A stretch of 64,000 bases of DNA, from NCBI GenBank assembly GCA_017979445.1, contig CM030711.1, positions 13,413,092 to 13,477,091 of the forward strand, given 5' to 3'. Every line of letters begins with the position of its first letter. The stretch's first letter is position 1. Source of the DNA: Akebia trifoliata (lineage: Eukaryota; Streptophyta; Magnoliopsida; Ranunculales; Lardizabalaceae). Position numbers and translations under genes: made by a program. Below, one piece after another: positions 59,901 to 64,000 of the stretch. The notes beneath the pieces are model-generated. The model was not told where the DNA came from, did no database searches, and was given only the letters and a program-made list of their open reading frames with translations.

Positions 59901-60824
59901 AACCAGTTCGAAAAAAAAGGTACCAACATTATTGGGCTGCCAATCAGTCCGCCCTGTTAGCATTCCAAGCTAAGATAATCTACATAACTGAGAAATTGAA
60001 TGAGAGATTATCTCTAATTGGGCTAAGTCATTTGTAAGCTTACCCTCTTTAACATTTCGAGTCCTCATGGCCTAACCACCAAAAACTGGACCCAATATAA
60101 TTGGGCCTGGGCTAGAGGTTTGTCAGGTTTAAGTAGGAATATATTTCTTAGGACTAGACGGGAGGTCTGACCAGGGTATCTTAGGAAAAAGTATACAGAT
60201 TTTAATGATATATGCATTAGTTCAATTGAATTGAATCCAGCAAGAGGTTCGATTGTGGTTCGACCAATTTGAAAAATATTATGTTCAATCATTGGCTTGG
60301 TTTTTAAAACATTGGTCTGAATGATTGAACAGAAATACACGGGCTAATGATTTTCCCTAACAAAAATGTGATTTTTAGATACATGATCTAGAAAAATACT
60401 TTTTCGTCTGTTGCAATTCCCCCTTAATCGATCTCTTGTGTGGACAATTTTTTGTACACTTCCACAAATGGCAATAATAGCAATCATATGATATGTTAGT
60501 AATCAAAAAGTCCAAAACTTTCATTGGAATTTCTAGAATGGGATGTCTTAAAACAATAAATATTTCAAAAAAGTATTCTTACCAAATGCTAAAGTGTGCA
60601 TAAGTGCTTTCACTAGAGAGAAGTACTTGCTTGTGCCTTCCCAAACTAGGGCTAGCATGGATAGATTCAATATTGGATTAGTACCAAATCGCTACCAATT
60701 CAAAATCACTATCTTATGTGTACACACGACATTTTCATTTCCGAATATCTCTCCTACTTTGGGTTTTGGAGTTACCACCATTCTTTTTGTAAAAGGGTGT
60801 GCATGGTTAACCGGGTTGCATTTT
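56933..60824. other. Gene-free region with one degenerate repeat pair
   Basis: AT-rich, with stops in all frames. 59850-59940 and 60005-60110 are diverged direct repeats sharing CGTAAGCTTACC-like words, a GAGTC segment, GGCCTAACCA and ATTGGGC. No domain is recognisable in the short frames at 57243, 60065 or 60594. Confidence 0.4.
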
Positions 60825-62020
60825 TGATAAATGCATTTTTTTTGTATTTAGTGACTCTCATATGGATAAGACTCATTGGTCGACCTTAGATTTAAGTAAA
60901 GGGATCCATATTAGGAAGTAGGGAAGGTGTTAGGCATTCTACTCCCTCCACCAATAGTGGTAACCCCGGATTTGATTTGTGCCCTCGAGTGTGAGAGACT
61001 TTAATTTTGGTTTAATCGTCGAGGGCCTCCTTATTGAAAAAAGAACCCTTCGATAGCTCAAACTTTTTGTGGTGTGTGCATAAGTGTAAGGAAATGGGAG
61101 AAATAGAAAAGGGGAAGTTGGAAAGGAGAGAATGGAAAGAGGGAAAGTGTTTCTCTTTTATCCAAAACCCACTTTTATCTTCTTGACCTTCAAGAGATGT
61201 GCTTTCTTGATTTACTTGAGAGAGAGTAGAGAGTTGAGAGTGAATAGTGAGTTAAGAGTAGAGAGTTGAGAGTAGAGGGTATTTTTTTGATTGATTTTCA
61301 TTAGGGGTTGTGAGTTGAGAGTGAGATGGATTTTATAGGATTTGGAGAGTAATTTTAGGGGTAGAATTGGGTGCATTAATGAAAAGGAGTAAAATGGTTT
61401 GAGGTTTGCGAAAGGGGTGTGTGTGAATTAAGCGTGGTGAAAAGGCATTTGTGAAAAGGGATTTAAGTGGGTCATTTGTAATCCAAATGGGTTGGATCCT
61501 TTAACTCATTTGAATTGAGTGTTTGATGGGGTGAAATGAGTAATGTTTGATTAAGAGAATGAGGGTATAAGAGAGTGGTTTGTTGGTTGACTGTTTAGTA
61601 ATTTTTTTAGAGAAAGGTGATGGGGGTAGGTAGTTGGATGAGGGAGGTGAGTTTAGGTAGTGACATATGTCCCATTTTGATGATCTTGGGTGATTAGTTG
61701 TAATGTTTGAGTTTGGGTAGAATTGTTAAGTTTGGGTAGTGGGTTGAATATGTGTAGTAATGGATTTTAAGTCCAATAGGCATTGATGGTGGGTTAAGTA
61801 TGCATAGTAATGGGTTGAATTGGACTAAGGTTGGGTTGGGTTGAGAAGTGTAAAGGAGTGGTGAGGGGTCTTTGGTCCATAAGCCACCTGGGAAGGGCCT
61901 TTGGCTATTTATTGAAAGAGAAATGAATTTTTGAAGATTTGGGCTTTGATGGCCCATTTTAATTTTTATGAATTTTGGGACATTTTGCATCAAGGGCCCA
62001 GTCAAATTTAAGTATCTATA
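60825..62020 (-). mobile_element. Minus-strand 3' LTR of Tat element 3
   Basis: On the minus strand it starts TATAGATACTTAAATTTGAC (a decayed TGTAGATAC start) right after a polypurine tract, and ends TGCATTTATCA. Near its end is AATGCCTAACACCTTCCCTA (60929-60948), the Tat LTR signature. Tandem GAGTTGAGAGTAGA units lie at 61208-61280. Internal DNA of the element therefore lies to the right (above 62020). Confidence 0.65.
61208..61320. repeat. GAGTTGAGAGTAGA minisatellite
   Basis: Five or more imperfect units of about 14-21 bases inside the LTR. A comparable GAGTTGA-rich stretch occurs at 420-510 in LTR fragment X1. Confidence 0.75.
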
Positions 62021-62036
62021 GTTGTCCCTCTTTGCA
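62021..62036 (-). other. Polypurine tract of Tat element 3
   Basis: TGCAAAGAGGGACAAC on the minus strand, directly before the LTR start; compare AAAGAGGGGCATC in Tat element 2. Confidence 0.7.
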
Positions 62037-62578
62037 GGAATTGCGTGCAAAGAATAGACAAAATCTTGATTTCTACGGGCCCGAGGATTTTGCTTAGATA
62101 AGTTTTGAAAACACCGATTTGATTTGATGAATTTGATGACAAGAAGTGACTACCCAAACACAATGTGAGCATTTTGACTTCCTCGACCTCATGGTGTGGA
62201 GCTCGTGTGAGGTCTTGAATTTGTGATAGTTTTGTGAAAAGATTTTAAAACAGGAGTTTTCTAACGAATCTTGGCAATTTGAATTTCATTTTTGTAAAAA
62301 TGCCATTTTTTTTGTTTTTTGTTTTTTGTTTTTAATGTTTCATTTTTTTTTTTTTTTTTTTATTTTTTATTTTTTTATTGAAACATTTTGAATTTTGAAA
62401 CATTATGATTTGAATTGACTTCCCTTTTTATGCAACTTTAATTCTTTGATCATTGGTTTTGACCGCAACCATTAGTCCTTCTTTCAACATTTACATCGAT
62501 TTAGTGGTTTTGATGAACAAAAAAGAGTTCCATGTCTGTTCTAGTGACAAGTTTGATTTGTTCAAAGGTTTGTAGGAT
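62037..62578 (-). other. 3' untranslated region of Tat element 3
   Basis: Between the polypurine tract and the antisense ORF. It contains long T-rich runs (62307-62383) and no frame of note. Confidence 0.4.
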
Positions 62579-63315
62579 ATGCCCAATGATAAGGTACATT
62601 GGCTAGGCCCATTCGAGCCTTCGATTTCACATGTTTTTTCCTTTTCACGGAGTTATTTTGCCATATTGATCGATTTGATTGGGAGTACTCACTATATCCC
62701 TCTTCGTGTGTTGAGGCAATTTGGAGAAGATCAGGGTATAGTAACTCATGGAGATTTTTGTGAGTTGGTTGTGTCCTTTTTTCCTTCTCCTCCCTCGTGG
62801 CAATTGCGCGACTGGCTAGAGAAAGCTTGGAGGAGCGTGGTGATCCTCGATCGTCCTGTATTTCATGGTTATTCTTTTTCGAATTATCAACTTTGGATAC
62901 AACAACAGATTGTTGAGAGGGCTTGTACTATGCCTTCAGATCAAGTGAAGTCTTCTTATTTTCGTTTCTTCAACGATCGTGATTGACTGGAGGAGATGAG
63001 GGTATCTCACAAAAGGATTGAGATGCTTTGGTTGCATTCTAAGAATAAATTGAAGACCTAGCTAGCTCAACTTAAGTCTTTGAGGAGTTAGGAGTCTTCC
63101 ATATTAAGGACTGAGATTGATAATCTGCGGGAGAAACTTGTTCAGGATCCATGCTTTGATACTTTTGCGTCTTACCTGGTGAGTCATGATGCTTTAGACG
63201 CTGAGGTAGTGATGGTGGGACAAGTTATTCGAATTCGTGCCTTGGAGAAGAGACTTGATTCTTTCTTCATTTCTCGTAAAGATTTATATCATTTTCATTT
63301 TCTTAAGCTCAAATA
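62579..63315 (+). pseudogene. Plant-mobile-domain-like antisense ORF of a Tat element (decayed)
   Basis: An open frame of 135 codons (62579-62986) continues in the same frame through one TGA and two TAG codons to 63315, about 245 codons in all. It reads SRSYFAILIDLIGSTHYIPL then RVLRQFGEDQGIV, followed by WLEKAWRSVV and FSNYQLWIQQQI. YxPxRVLRQFG...Q and the later W...Y..W pattern are those of the plant mobile domain, shared by MAIN-like proteins and extra ORFs of some retrotransposons. The tail (ILRTEIDNLREKLVQD, IRIRALEKRLDSFF) looks like coiled coil. It lies antisense to, and just inside, the 3' LTR of a minus-strand Tat element, where extra antisense ORFs are known in Tat lineages. Function unknown. 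Confidence 0.6.
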
Positions 63316-64000
63316 AAATAAAATACTAAAGTGACTTACTACAACAGTGCATTCAACACTGTGCTGACATGGAGATTGATAAGTTTGGGGTTTCAACTCA
63401 AAACCAATTAGCAATGAGTAGATAGGCCCAGGAGCTTATAAGGAGTGAGACGAAGCAATGAGTGTCCAGTGTGAGACTAAACTCAACAGAGGTGCGCCCA
63501 AAATCATAGATGATTTTCCTTCAAATATGAGTGAAAAGCATATATGGTTCTGTGCATACCATGACATCAGCTCAATGTCGAATGCAGTGTTCTGCACAGA
63601 TAAAAAGAGCATATTATTATGTGTGTGTGTGTGTTTTACATGCAGAAATCCACCATAATTTGAATGGAATGATCTGGATGGGCCGGGCCTATAAAAGACA
63701 AGGCATGCTCGTGCCTAGCCCATTGATGCCCCCTGCTTCAAACCTACTGAATATCAAAATCTGCAAAAATACATTTTCAAATCCTGAGATATTATAGTAC
63801 GAACAAAGCATTGGGGGGCTGTCAGTAGTGCCTGATAACCCGAGTTTGCTTTAGGCCCTCCATCAAACATACAGTAGAGATGAGAGGGAAAAAAAAAAGG
63901 TTTAATAGAGATCAGTTATTCTAGGAATCACTTGATATTTTGTAGGTTTATAGTGTTTAAATTATATTTTATTACTAATTAATGTATCCAGATTCATATA
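63316..64000. other. Unassigned terminal segment
   Basis: No supported gene. A (GT)n run is at 63621-63634. GCATTGGGGGGC (63809-63820) directly precedes TGTCAGTAGTGCC and could be a plus-strand polypurine tract with an LTR start, but only 180 bases remain and nothing confirms it. Confidence 0.3.

Overview
The window is nuclear DNA from a flowering plant, most likely a eudicot with a transposon-rich genome. It is strongly AT-rich and full of nested, decayed mobile elements. The one intact protein-coding gene I can support has plant-type introns. I cannot place it to a genus from the sequence alone.

Layout. 1-12335 is a nest of Ty3/gypsy Tat-lineage LTR retrotransposon pieces. These are two minus-strand LTR fragments (1-1554 and 8862-9642), a 3.85 kb plus-strand LTR (1555-5408) followed by a primer-binding site, a decayed Tat gag (6568-8026) with no pol behind it, and a second, diverged LTR relic (9643-12335). 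12336-15120 is unclassified repeat DNA holding a palindromic foldback element. 15180-19224 is the 3' part of another Tat element: a 34-bp tandem array, a polypurine tract and a 3' LTR. It lies inside a minus-strand chromovirus-like gag-protease relic (19225-20642). 20643-33606 is mostly gene-free, with foldback elements, (TA)n tracts, a very AT-rich block and a 2.1 kb solo LTR (30312-32387).

The real gene is a three-exon R2R3-MYB transcription factor of subgroup 20 on the minus strand (33607-34924), with a TATA box and a pyrimidine-rich leader. Nothing else nearby forms a pathway with it.

Downstream (35100-64000) are relics: a fragment resembling the C-terminal part of plastid MatK (36321-36470); a three-exon pseudogene of the RPA70 C-terminal domain (37946-38556) upstream of a Helitron-type 3' terminus (40090-40112); a probable copia-type solo LTR; a tRNA-derived SINE; a 621-bp non-autonomous hAT element with a perfect 8-bp target duplication; a 242-bp tandem duplication carrying long G tracts; a 5'-truncated LINE with poly(A) and a 19-bp target duplication; and a minus-strand Tat LTR beside a decayed plant-mobile-domain-like ORF lying antisense to it.

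The most distinctive recurring signal is a foldback (MITE-like) family present at seven places. Each full copy is a large palindrome built from two mirror-image hairpins, and several copies sit in (TA)n tracts. Two further small foldback families are also present.
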